The notes beneath the pieces are model-generated. The model had not been told where the DNA came from. It worked only from the letters and a program-made list of their open reading frames with translations, and did not search any database. Positions 1-9,033 of a stretch of DNA of 9,321 nucleotides are shown piece by piece. Both the position numbers and the translations under genes were made by a program. This DNA is from Campylobacterota bacterium (GTDB taxonomy: Bacteria; Campylobacterota; Campylobacteria; Campylobacterales; Sulfurovaceae): NCBI GenBank assembly GCA_013153675.1, contig JAADEA010000125.1, positions 1-9,321 of the forward strand. The letters are read 5' to 3'. Positions within the stretch are counted from its first letter, which is position 1. Each line of letters begins with the position of its first letter.

Positions 1-28
1 CTAAAAAGATTAAAAATAACTTTCTCAC
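1..28 (-). CDS. 5' end of an unidentified gene, probably a signal-peptide or membrane protein (partial)
   Basis: Only the first nine codons lie in the window. They start at a GTG (26-28) and read MRKLFLIFL, a basic residue pair followed by a hydrophobic run, as expected of a signal peptide or first membrane helix. A strong Shine-Dalgarno (AAGGAG on the minus strand, about 35-40) sits 6 nt before the GTG. The start is 33 nt beyond the ligA stop in the same direction, so it is probably the next gene of that operon. A competing reading starts at an ATG at 57-59, two nucleotides after the ligA stop and preceded by AAGGGG inside ligA, and is also open to the edge in another frame (MLYFYKKGVKG...). 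I prefer the GTG because of the spacing and the hydrophobic N-terminus. No function can be assigned. Confidence 0.4.
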
Positions 29-61
29 CTTTTACTCCTTTTTTATAAAAGTATAGCATAA

Positions 62-2891
<2,830 letters not shown>

Positions 2892-2904
2892 AGATAAATT
2901 ATCT
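2892..2904. repeat. Perfect 13-bp palindrome abutting the sanA-like start codon
   Basis: AGATAA and TTATCT flank a single central A, and the palindrome ends directly at the ATG of the sanA-like gene (2889-2891, minus strand). It overlaps the best -10 candidate for that gene. It could be an operator half-site pair or chance in A/T-rich DNA. The loop is too short for an RNA hairpin using all six pairs. Confidence 0.3.
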
Positions 2905-2949
2905 CTTAAAGCCCCTTAAAAAGTTAAATTTTTAGATACAATTTCTATT
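2892..2949. promoter_or_regulatory. Divergent promoter region between the sanA-like and deacetylase genes
   Basis: This 58-bp gap must hold the start signals for both divergent genes. Towards the deacetylase, TACAAT at 2937-2942 follows an A/T-rich run and would place the transcript start at about 2949, next to the ATG at 2950. No Shine-Dalgarno precedes that ATG. Towards the sanA-like gene, GATAAT (2903-2898, minus strand) would likewise start transcription almost at its ATG. That box overlaps a perfect palindrome, AGATAA-A-TTATCT (2892-2904), which abuts the start codon. These are readings of short A/T-rich motifs in an A/T-rich genome, so the individual boxes are tentative. Confidence 0.4.
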
Positions 2950-3858
2950 ATGAAGTGCGCAATTATATATGATGATATTTATCTAAAACATGAAACATAT
3001 AATCATCCAGAGAAAAAAGAGAGGCTCTTAGCAATTAAAAGTGCTCTTGAACCAATTAAAGATCAACTAAAATGGCTAAAACCTATAAAAGCTACGAAAG
3101 AGGATATTTTAAGAGTTCATACAAAAGAGCACTTTGAAATTGTAAAGAGATTTTGCAACTCACAAATGGCTCTTGACATTGATACTCTCTGCTCTAAAGG
3201 CTCTTTTGAAAGTGCCATATATGCAGCAGGAGCTGGAATAAGAGGAGTAGATGCTATTTTAAATAAAGAGGCAAAAAGAGTCTTTTTAGCAATTAGACCT
3301 CCAGGACACCATGCAACATCAGACCAATCAATGGGATTTTGTATCTTTAATAATATTGCAATTGCTGCAAAATATGCTCAAACAAAAGGATTTAAAAAGA
3401 TATTTATTATAGATTTTGATATTCACCATGGTAATGGAACTCAAGAGATCTTTTATGAAGATAATAGTGTATTTTACCTCTCTACTCACCAAATGCCAGC
3501 CTATCCTGGTACAGGAAGAAGCGATGAAATAGGCATTAATAAAGGAAGAGGCTTTACAAAAAATTTTCCACTTCCAATTGGCACAAGAGATAGTGAGCTT
3601 TTAGAGATATATAAAAAAGAAGTTCCTATATTAATTGATAAATTTAATCCTGATCTTATAATGGTATCAGCTGGTTATGATATTCATATAGATGATCCAT
3701 TAGGAGATTTTAGAATAACTACTAATGGAATCAAAGAGTTAGTAGATACAATCCTTACTTACAGCAATAAAGAGTATATATTCTTTTTAGAGGGAGGATA
3801 TAATTTAGAGGCTCTGGGTAAAAGCGTTTTTGTTACAATAGAGAAGATGCTAAATTAA
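2950..3858 (+). CDS. Histone deacetylase/AcuC/acetylpolyamine amidohydrolase family zinc hydrolase
   Basis: This 302-residue protein spans the full arginase/deacetylase fold of the bacterial HDAC-like family, zinc enzymes that remove acetyl or similar acyl groups from amines. Visible active-site elements are RPPGHH (116-121, general base histidines 120 and 121), DFDIHHGNGTQ (155-165, charge-relay Asp155 and zinc ligands Asp157 and His159), AGYDIHIDDPLG (241-252, third zinc ligand Asp249), and EGGYN (281-285) with Tyr284, which polarises the carbonyl. The N-terminus (YDDIYLKHET..HPEKKERL) is where the family normally begins, supporting this ATG although no Shine-Dalgarno precedes it. It lies alone on the plus strand between two minus-strand operons and ends inside the convergent folP gene. 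The substrate cannot be deduced: acetylpolyamines, acetylated proteins and other acyl-amides are all known in the family. No acs or acuA-type acetyltransferase partner is nearby. Confidence 0.93.
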   Translation: MKCAIIYDDIYLKHETYNHPEKKERLLAIKSALEPIKDQLKWLKPIKATKEDILRVHTKEHFEIVKRFCNSQMALDIDTLCSKGSFESAIYAAGAGIRGVDAILNKEAKRVFLAIRPPGHHATSDQSMGFCIFNNIAIAAKYAQTKGFKKIFIIDFDIHHGNGTQEIFYEDNSVFYLSTHQMPAYPGTGRSDEIGINKGRGFTKNFPLPIGTRDSELLEIYKKEVPILIDKFNPDLIMVSAGYDIHIDDPLGDFRITTNGIKELVDTILTYSNKEYIFFLEGGYNLEALGKSVFVTIEKMLN

Positions 3859-3871
3859 ATATTCTCTATTG
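3836..3871. terminator. Inverted repeat across the convergent deacetylase and folP stop codons
   Basis: A perfect 10-bp inverted repeat (CAATAGAGAA at 3836-3845 and TTCTCTATTG at 3862-3871) encloses a 16-nt loop containing both overlapping stop codons (TTAA at 3855-3858). Because the genes converge, either transcript could form the stem. It is only moderately G/C-containing and is not followed by a clear U-run on either side, so it is not a textbook intrinsic terminator. The arms also encode similar peptides (TIEK and AIEN), which may by itself explain the symmetry. Confidence 0.35.
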
Positions 3872-5000
3872 CCTCATAAACTTTTAATGCTTGATAGTGC
3901 TCTTTTATATCATGAGCCCTAATAATAGATGCTCCATTCTCTACTGCTTTTAGATGTATAGCAAGTGTTCCTGGTAATCTCTCTTCAACTGGTGTTGGAA
4001 CGATTTTATCAATCATAGATTTTCTACTTGCTCCAACTAAAAGTTTTGCTCCAAAATGAGAAAAGTGTTTATGATGTTTTAATAAAAGTAAATTATCTTC
4101 TAATCTCTTCCCAAAACCTATTCCAACATCTAAAATAATATCCTCAATATCTAATCCATAACTAAATGCTCTTTTAATTCTCTCTTCAAAAAAAGCATCT
4201 ACTTCACTTATTACATCTTCATAATATGGATTTTTTTGCATATCTTTTGGAGTACCTTGCATATGCATCAATACTATTTTTGCACCATACTCTTTTGCAA
4301 GTTCAAAGTGCCTTTCATCTCTTGCAGCAGTTATATCATTAATGATTTTAAAACCACTTCTTAGGGCATACTCTATAACCTCATAATTATAGCTATCAAT
4401 TGAGAAGGTATATTCTCTAAAGAGTTTCTCTTTTTTTATAAAATCACATATATCTTTTACTCTTAAAAGCTCCTCTTTAGAATCTATCATATCACTTCCT
4501 GGTCTTGAAGAGACACCTCCAATATCTATAATATCAGCACCCTCACTAATTAGCTCTTTAATTCTTTTTATAGCATCTTCTCCCACAAATCTACTTCCTT
4601 GATAAAAGCTATCACTATTAGCATTAATAACACCCATTAATTCTACTCTATTAACCTCTTTCCCTTTGCTCAACTCTTCAAGCTTTCTACCTATCTCTTT
4701 TAATCCAAAGGGCTGCAAAAGCTCTTTTTTTGTTAACCTTTTTAACTGAGCCTTATTAGCAATTAATAAAACATCACAACTTTTAATAGAACAATCTACC
4801 ACTCCCTTTGGAACTGCCACCTCTGCTCCTATACTTAGAGCATCTTGTTTTAATATATTAGCAGCTGGAGTTTTTATATCTTTTATTAAAATATAAAAAA
4901 GTTCCATCTTATCAGAAATAATTTCAACTCCACCCCTACTTAATCCCAACTTTTCTAAAAATTTCTTATAATCATTTATATCTACTCTATATATTCTCAT
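3855..5000 (-). CDS. folP: Dihydropteroate synthase with N-terminal extension
   Basis: DHPS condenses p-aminobenzoate with hydroxymethyl-dihydropterin pyrophosphate to dihydropteroate in folate synthesis and is the sulfonamide target. The catalytic TIM-barrel occupies about 120-381. Motifs are MGVINANSDSFY (122-133), DIIDIGGVSSRPGS (156-169), FSIDSYN (199-205), IINDITA (219-225), VLMHMQGTPKDMQ (243-255), DVGIGFGKRLEDN (291-303), LVGASRKSMI (321-330) and IIRAHDIKEH (359-368). Residues 1 to about 115 are an extra domain absent from the roughly 280-residue enzymes of most bacteria. A similar overall length of about 380 residues is usual in Helicobacter and Campylobacter, so this is a lineage trait and not a misplaced start. 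The ATG overlaps the holB stop (TAATG) and is preceded by AAAGGG at good spacing. The 3' end overlaps the convergent deacetylase gene by 4 nt. Confidence 0.95.
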   Translation of the reverse strand: MRIYRVDINDYKKFLEKLGLSRGGVEIISDKMELFYILIKDIKTPAANILKQDALSIGAEVAVPKGVVDCSIKSCDVLLIANKAQLKRLTKKELLQPFGLKEIGRKLEELSKGKEVNRVELMGVINANSDSFYQGSRFVGEDAIKRIKELISEGADIIDIGGVSSRPGSDMIDSKEELLRVKDICDFIKKEKLFREYTFSIDSYNYEVIEYALRSGFKIINDITAARDERHFELAKEYGAKIVLMHMQGTPKDMQKNPYYEDVISEVDAFFEERIKRAFSYGLDIEDIILDVGIGFGKRLEDNLLLLKHHKHFSHFGAKLLVGASRKSMIDKIVPTPVEERLPGTLAIHLKAVENGASIIRAHDIKEHYQALKVYEAIENI

Positions 5001-5638
5001 TATCTACCCTTTAGCTCTTTTGAAAGAAGCTTAATTAATAGCGACTCTAATATAAATTTAGGAGTTGCCCCATACTCTAAAGCCTCTCTTGATTTTTGAA
5101 AAAAATCTAAAATAGAACTATCAACTCTTCCTTTCTGTGCTAACTTGATTAAACTATCTTCTAAAAATGGGATTATATCCTCTTTTGTTATCCTATCTCT
5201 TCTCTTTACAATCTCAAAGATATCTTTTAGAGTTAAATTATCTAAATCAGCCTCTATACTACTCTCTAATTTTAGAGAATCTCTTTTTTTATAATTTCTA
5301 ATTGGTAATCTTGATCTAATTGTAGGCAAAATAGAAGATTTTGATGAGGTAACTAATATAAAAACTTTATTTGAAGGAGGCTCTTCTAAAATCTTTAACA
5401 TCTTATTTTGAACCACAGCAGAGAATAGTTTTGATGCAATAATAAAGATCACCCTCTCAGATGATGTTAAATATGCTTTATGAAAAATCTCATTTAGCTC
5501 TTCTACCTTAAAATTTTCATCAAAACGATTATAGATCTCAAATCTCTCGTTTTCTCTTTTTTTAGAGTTTAACTCTTCTATTACTTCTTCAAAATCTTCT
5601 TTTTGAGCGATAATTACCTCACTAATTATCTCATCCAA
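5000..5638 (-). CDS. holB: DNA polymerase III delta-prime subunit, short Campylobacterota form
   Basis: Delta-prime is the rigid stator subunit of the clamp loader that places the sliding clamp on primed DNA. The hallmark stretch is VVQNKMLKILEEPPSNKVFILVT (75-97), followed by SILPTIRSRL (102-111). The latter holds the Ser-Arg of the SRC motif (Ser109-Arg110, arginine finger), with Leu in place of Cys. At 212 residues it is far shorter than E. coli HolB (334): no P-loop and no Cys-type zinc module are visible, and the C-terminal collar region is reduced. The family call rests mainly on the central motif and on its place between hobA and folP. The start is TTG (5636-5638), supported by GGAGAG about 7 nt upstream and by overlap of 8 nt with hobA; the in-frame ATG codon for Met80 is far too late. 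The rare start codon and overlap suggest coupled, low-level translation. Confidence 0.88.
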   Translation of the reverse strand: MDEIISEVIIAQKEDFEEVIEELNSKKRENERFEIYNRFDENFKVEELNEIFHKAYLTSSERVIFIIASKLFSAVVQNKMLKILEEPPSNKVFILVTSSKSSILPTIRSRLPIRNYKKRDSLKLESSIEADLDNLTLKDIFEIVKRRDRITKEDIIPFLEDSLIKLAQKGRVDSSILDFFQKSREALEYGATPKFILESLLIKLLSKELKGR

Positions 5639-6176
5639 TCTCTATCTCTCCAAATAAAAAGGCTTCTATACTCTTTTGAAATAATCTATAACTTTGAAGT
5701 AACTTTATATCTAAAAGCTCATCACTCTTTTTTAAAGAGAAAACTCCAGGTTGCATTGAATCAATTATCCAAAAATAGCTACTATCTTTTGAATAGGCAA
5801 TTTTGCTTAAATTATCGCCATTTTCTCCTATATACCAATAGAAATATCCATTTGAAAAGCTAATATCAAACATATCTTCTATCAAACCTACCCTATCTTC
5901 TACTAAAACCACATCTTCAATATCGCAAATTAAGGAGTTAATATTATAAATAGGCAAAAAAGGGCGATTATTTGATGGATCATTTATTTTTGAGAGGATA
6001 TAGTCTCCAAACCATCTTCTCTTTTTATCTGTAATTAAAATAATACTCTCTCCCTCTCCAAGCCTCTTTAAAGTCTCCTCTATTGCTGAGACCCAATCAA
6101 ATCTCAGCTCCTCCATCCAACTAAAATCGCCTCTTTCTTCTCTAATAGCCTTTAGAGTCCACTCTAAAAGCCTCAT
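5631..6176 (-). CDS. hobA: HobA, DnaA-binding replication initiation regulator
   Basis: HobA of Helicobacter pylori is a tetrameric protein that binds DnaA domain I and promotes orderly DnaA assembly at oriC. It is a structural counterpart of DiaA in enterobacteria. This 181-residue product matches the length (about 180) and the characteristic stretches of HobA as I recall them: [13 protein letters not shown] (53-65) followed by [11 protein letters not shown] (71-81), FWIIDSM (134-140), and near the C-terminus [24 protein letters not shown] (151-174). No signal peptide or membrane segment is present, so it is cytosolic. The ATG overlaps the lysC stop (ATGA, 4 nt) with only a weak upstream Shine-Dalgarno, implying coupling to lysC. 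The 3' end overlaps holB by 8 nt. The lysC-hobA-holB-folP order agrees with H. pylori and C. jejuni. Confidence 0.93.
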   Translation of the reverse strand: MRLLEWTLKAIREERGDFSWMEELRFDWVSAIEETLKRLGEGESIILITDKKRRWFGDYILSKINDPSNNRPFLPIYNINSLICDIEDVVLVEDRVGLIEDMFDISFSNGYFYWYIGENGDNLSKIAYSKDSSYFWIIDSMQPGVFSLKKSDELLDIKLLQSYRLFQKSIEAFLFGEIEIG

Positions 6177-7381
6177 TTTTTATCCAGCTCATAGGCTTCA
6201 TGTAAAAGTCTAACTGCCAACTCCCCAAATTTTTCATCTATAACCATAGATACTTTTATTTCACTTGTAGAGATCATCTCAATATTAATTCCCTTTTGTG
6301 CCAAAGCCTTAAAAGCAGTAGCAGCAATTCCACTATGACTCTTCATTCCAACACCAACTACTGATACTTTACATATATTCTCATCATAATCAGCCTCAGC
6401 AAAATCATTTTTTAAAGACTCCATTACCTTTTTTGCTCTCTCAAGCTCACTTTGAGCTACTGTAAATCCTAAATTTGTCTTTCCCTCTTTACTTGCATTT
6501 TGAATAATCATATCTACATTAATATTTTCATCTGCAAGTTTAGAAAAGATCTCTGCTGCAATTCCTGGTCTATCTTCCACATCTCTTAGAGATACTCTTG
6601 CTTGATTTTTATCTAAAGCAACTCCACTTACTAAAACCTCTTCCATTCCTTCCTCCTCATTTGTAATAATTGTTCCATCTCCATCACTAAAACTGCTCTT
6701 TGCTATAATTTTTACACCCATCTTTTTAGCAAGCTCTACTGATCTATTTTGAAGAACTTTTGCACCTAAACTTGATAGCTCTAACATCTCATCATAAGAG
6801 ATCTTATCAAGTTTTCTTGCCTTTGGCTCAATTCGTGGATCTGTTGTATAAACACCATCTACATCACTATATATCTCACATGCATCAGCTCCTAAAGCTC
6901 CTGCAATTGCCACTGCACTAAGATCACTTCCTCCTCTTCCAAGGGTAGTAACATCTCCCTTCTCATCTATCCCCTGAAAACCTGTTACTATTACAATATA
7001 GCCCTCTTTTAACTTTTCTTCTATTTTTGAAGTATCAATGCTTTCAATTCGTGCATATGTATGAGCACTATCTGTAATAATACCAGCTTGCCTTCCTGTA
7101 AGAGCAATTGCTTTATATCCCATCTCTTGCAAAGCTATTGCTAAAAGAGCAGCACTTACTCTCTCTCCAGAGCTAAGAAGTAAATCCATCTCTCTTTTAG
7201 AAGGAGTCTTTGAAAAATAGTGAGCATAATCTATTAATTTATTTGTCTCTCCACTCATAGCAGAGACAACCACTACCACATCATTTCCCTCATCCCTACT
7301 CTTAGCAACCCTTTTTGCCACATTTGCTATTCTCTCTAAAGAGCCAACGCTTGTTCCGCCATATTTTTGTACTACTAACAT
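6173..7381 (-). CDS. lysC: Aspartate kinase with two C-terminal ACT domains
   Basis: Aspartate kinase phosphorylates L-aspartate, the first committed step to lysine, diaminopimelate, threonine and methionine. Residues 1 to about 240 form the amino-acid-kinase domain, with [11 protein letters not shown] (4-14, catalytic Lys6), an [19 protein letters not shown] segment (135-153), and [12 protein letters not shown] (172-183). Residues from about 250 to 402 carry two ACT regulatory domains (one near [22 protein letters not shown], the other near [22 protein letters not shown]), which normally bind lysine and/or threonine for feedback inhibition. The length of 402 fits the LysC alpha subunit of the alpha2beta2 class. 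A strong internal start at codon 246 could give the beta subunit (separate entry). The ATG follows the nudH stop without any gap, and AAAAGGA within nudH serves as ribosome-binding site. The 3' end overlaps hobA by 4 nt. Confidence 0.97.
   Translation of the reverse strand: MLVVQKYGGTSVGSLERIANVAKRVAKSRDEGNDVVVVVSAMSGETNKLIDYAHYFSKTPSKREMDLLLSSGERVSAALLAIALQEMGYKAIALTGRQAGIITDSAHTYARIESIDTSKIEEKLKEGYIVIVTGFQGIDEKGDVTTLGRGGSDLSAVAIAGALGADACEIYSDVDGVYTTDPRIEPKARKLDKISYDEMLELSSLGAKVLQNRSVELAKKMGVKIIAKSSFSDGDGTIITNEEEGMEEVLVSGVALDKNQARVSLRDVEDRPGIAAEIFSKLADENINVDMIIQNASKEGKTNLGFTVAQSELERAKKVMESLKNDFAEADYDENICKVSVVGVGMKSHSGIAATAFKALAQKGINIEMISTSEIKVSMVIDEKFGELAVRLLHEAYELDKK
6644..6657 (-). promoter_or_regulatory. 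Internal Shine-Dalgarno and ATG in lysC (candidate beta-subunit start)
   Basis: A perfect AGGAGG (minus strand, 6657-6652) stands 5 nt before the in-frame ATG of Met246 (6646-6644). It is the strongest ribosome-binding site I noticed in the window, in a genome where most sites are weaker. Initiation here would give a 157-residue protein (6646-6173) containing only the two ACT domains. In Bacillus subtilis, Corynebacterium and Thermus, the regulatory beta subunit of aspartokinase is made in this way from an in-frame start at nearly the same codon. The coding constraint of EEEGMEE could also create the sequence. Confidence 0.6.
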
Positions 7382-7861
7382 CTATAACAATCCTTTTTCT
7401 TTAAAATAGTCATAGACCTTTTTATATACATTTCTCTTCATAAATGTTACTTTTTTAAAAAGTTCATCCTCATCTACAAATATATACTCTTCAAACTCTG
7501 GCTTATCATAGCTATTTAAGTCTATATTTGCATCCTTTTTTAACTTTACTAAAAAATATTTCTGCCTCTGTCCCCTAAAGGGATAAACCTCTCTTTTTAT
7601 ATTAGAACCTTTTGGAAAATCATATGTAATCCATTCTGGATACTCTCCTAAAATCTCCACCTCATCTGTCCCAATCTCTTCTTTTAGCTCTCTTAAGAGG
7701 GCTTGAAGCGGCTCTTCCCCTTTATTAATACCACCTTGAGGAAATTGCCAACTTCTCTTTATTCCCTTTCTTCTTGCTAAAAGAAATCTCTTTTTATGAG
7801 GATATTCCCAAGAGAGGACAATGGCAGCTACATTTGGACGATAATCCTTAAACTTCTCCAT
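7382..7861 (-). CDS. nudH: RppH/NudH-type Nudix hydrolase
   Basis: This is a Nudix pyrophosphohydrolase of the RppH (invasion-associated NudA/NudH) group, which removes pyrophosphate from the 5' end of triphosphorylated RNA and hydrolyses diadenosine polyphosphates in vitro. The complete Nudix box runs from Gly43 to Thr65, with Glu49 and the REL-x-EE core (57-62) that binds metal. It is preceded by the subgroup signature SWQFPQGGIN (37-46). The N-terminal YRPNVAAIVLS is also typical of RppH, and 159 residues is the usual size. The ATG has AAGAGG 5 nt upstream. It is the first gene of the five-gene operon running to folP and abuts lysC directly. The choice between RppH activity on mRNA and dinucleoside polyphosphate hydrolysis as the main role cannot be settled from sequence. 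Confidence 0.94.
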   Translation of the reverse strand: MEKFKDYRPNVAAIVLSWEYPHKKRFLLARRKGIKRSWQFPQGGINKGEEPLQALLRELKEEIGTDEVEILGEYPEWITYDFPKGSNIKREVYPFRGQRQKYFLVKLKKDANIDLNSYDKPEFEEYIFVDEDELFKKVTFMKRNVYKKVYDYFKEKGLL

Positions 7862-7922
7862 TGAAACCTCTTCATAAAATTTTGGTATGATTTTATCTTA
7901 AAAGGAATTATAGGCTGATTAT
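7862..7922. promoter_or_regulatory. Divergent nudH/hemW promoter region with overlapping face-to-face -10 boxes
   Basis: This 61-bp gap separates the divergent genes. Towards hemW, TGGTATGAT (7883-7891) is an extended -10 element predicting a start near 7898. Towards nudH, a perfect TATAAT lies at 7912-7907 on the minus strand, predicting a start near 7900, with a second candidate TAAAAT at 7895-7890. If both main boxes are used, each promoter lies in the leader of the other gene. No -35 boxes are obvious, which is usual for the main sigma factor in Campylobacterota. For hemW, TAGG at 7911-7914 is the nearest ribosome-binding site, while the better AAAAGGA (7900-7906) is too far upstream. Confidence 0.45.
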
Positions 7923-8981
7923 ATGCTCATTTATCTACATATACCCTATTGCGACTCAAAATGTCACTATTGCGCTTTTAACTCCTATACAATGGGAAAA
8001 GAAGCAGCTTCTATTTATATGAAAAAAATTTTAGAACAGCTAAAATTTGATCTTAAAAATTTTCAAGTAGCCAAAAAAGAGGTTAAAACTCTATATATAG
8101 GTGGAGGAACCCCATCATCAATTAGTGCAAATTTATATTATTCTTTTTTTAAATATATAACACCTTATCTCTCTAAAAATGCTGAAATTACAATAGAGGC
8201 AAATCCAAACTCAGCTACTAAAGAGTGGCTAAAAGAAATAAAAGAGTTTGGAGTCAATCGAATAAGCTTTGGTGTTCAATCTTTTAATAGATATAAACTT
8301 AAAATTTTAGGAAGAGCTCATAGCAAAAGTGAAGCAATAGAAGCAATCTATAACGCACAAAAGGTTGGTTTTAAAAATATCTCTATCGATTTAATATATG
8401 GAGTTAGAATAGATTCTAAAAAATTGATAGAAAATGATTTAAATATTGCAATAAACCTACCAATCAATCACATCTCTACATATGATTTAATAATTGAAAG
8501 GGGTACTCTTTTTCAAAAGTTTCCCTCTATTAAAAAAGAGAATCTCTATTTAGAGAAATTTTTAAATAACTTTTTAAAAGAGCACAACTTTTTTCAATAT
8601 GAGGTCTCAAATTATGGCAAAAAGGTCTCTAAGCACAATTTAGGTTATTGGTGCCATAAAAACTATATTGGTCTTGGAGCTGGAGCTGTTGGCTTTTTTA
8701 AAGATCAAAGATACTATCCAAATCCAAATATAGCAAACTATATTAAAAATCCCACATCTTATAAGATAGAAAAGTTAGGTCCAAAAGATATTTTATATGA
8801 GAAGATATTGCTTGGATTAAGAAGTATTTGTGGAATAAGAGATTATCAATCTCTACCTCTAAATATGCAAAAAAGAATAGAGCTACTTATAGAGGAAAAA
8901 AGATTAACTAAAAGAGGAAATAGGATATTTACAAAAGAGTTTTTTTTAGCTGATGAGTTAGCACTCTTTATTATTGGTTAA
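7923..8981 (+). CDS. hemW: HemW-like radical SAM protein (haem chaperone family)
   Basis: This 352-residue radical SAM protein has the CX3CX2C cluster at Cys10, Cys14 and Cys17 (IPYCDSKCHYCAF) and the SAM-binding LYIGGGTPSSIS (57-68). The ISFGVQSFN segment (114-122) and IDLIYG (155-160) are shared by the HemN/HemW family. Two traits place it with HemW and not with true coproporphyrinogen III dehydrogenase (HemN). The fourth cysteine of HemN, two residues after the cluster, is absent, and HNLGYW (238-243) matches the HNxxYW motif linked to haem binding in HemW. YEVSNYGK precedes it and GLGAGAVGF follows. HemW is regarded as a haem chaperone that inserts haem into respiratory proteins; many databases still call it an oxygen-independent coproporphyrinogen III oxidase. 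It is divergent from nudH, as in C. jejuni, and is followed by tatB on the same strand. The in-frame stop at 7911-7913 fixes this ATG as the first possible start. Confidence 0.93.
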   Translation: MLIYLHIPYCDSKCHYCAFNSYTMGKEAASIYMKKILEQLKFDLKNFQVAKKEVKTLYIGGGTPSSISANLYYSFFKYITPYLSKNAEITIEANPNSATKEWLKEIKEFGVNRISFGVQSFNRYKLKILGRAHSKSEAIEAIYNAQKVGFKNISIDLIYGVRIDSKKLIENDLNIAINLPINHISTYDLIIERGTLFQKFPSIKKENLYLEKFLNNFLKEHNFFQYEVSNYGKKVSKHNLGYWCHKNYIGLGAGAVGFFKDQRYYPNPNIANYIKNPTSYKIEKLGPKDILYEKILLGLRSICGIRDYQSLPLNMQKRIELLIEEKRLTKRGNRIFTKEFFLADELALFIIG

Positions 8982-9033
8982 TTTTGGTAAAATTTCTAAC
9001 TATTATGGCAAATAGCCAATAAAAGGTTTAGAT
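8982..9033 (+). promoter_or_regulatory. hemW-tatB spacer with possible tatB promoter and ribosome-binding site
   Basis: The 52-nt spacer begins right after the hemW stop. TTTTGGTAAAAT (8982-8993) resembles a Campylobacterota -10 region with an upstream TGG and would start a transcript near 9000. AAAAGG (9021-9026) is a good Shine-Dalgarno 7 nt before the tatB ATG. A short TGGC/GCCA hairpin (9006-9018) lies between them. The genes may also simply be cotranscribed. Confidence 0.35.

Noticed and set aside
5603..5863. 86-codon plus-strand open frame over the hobA-holB junction
   Set aside because: It is antisense to two recognised genes and shows no family features or ribosome-binding site.
8940..8947. 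Run of eight T in hemW as a phase-variable tract
   Set aside because: It encodes part of GAG-TTT-TTT-TTA near the protein end. Runs of seven or eight A/T are common by chance in this A/T-rich window, and no haem-related gene is known to me as phase-variable in this way.
7923..8981. hemW as true coproporphyrinogen III dehydrogenase HemN
   Set aside because: The protein lacks the additional cysteine after the CX3CX2C cluster, is shorter than HemN, and carries the HNxxYW motif of HemW.
9001..9021. Hairpin before tatB as terminator or riboswitch
   Set aside because: The stem is only four perfect pairs (TGGC/GCCA) with a bulge outside it and no U-run, which is too weak to call.
9005..9022. Five-codon upstream open frame (ATG GCA AAT AGC CAA TAA) before tatB
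   Set aside because: It has no ribosome-binding site and is too short to distinguish from chance.
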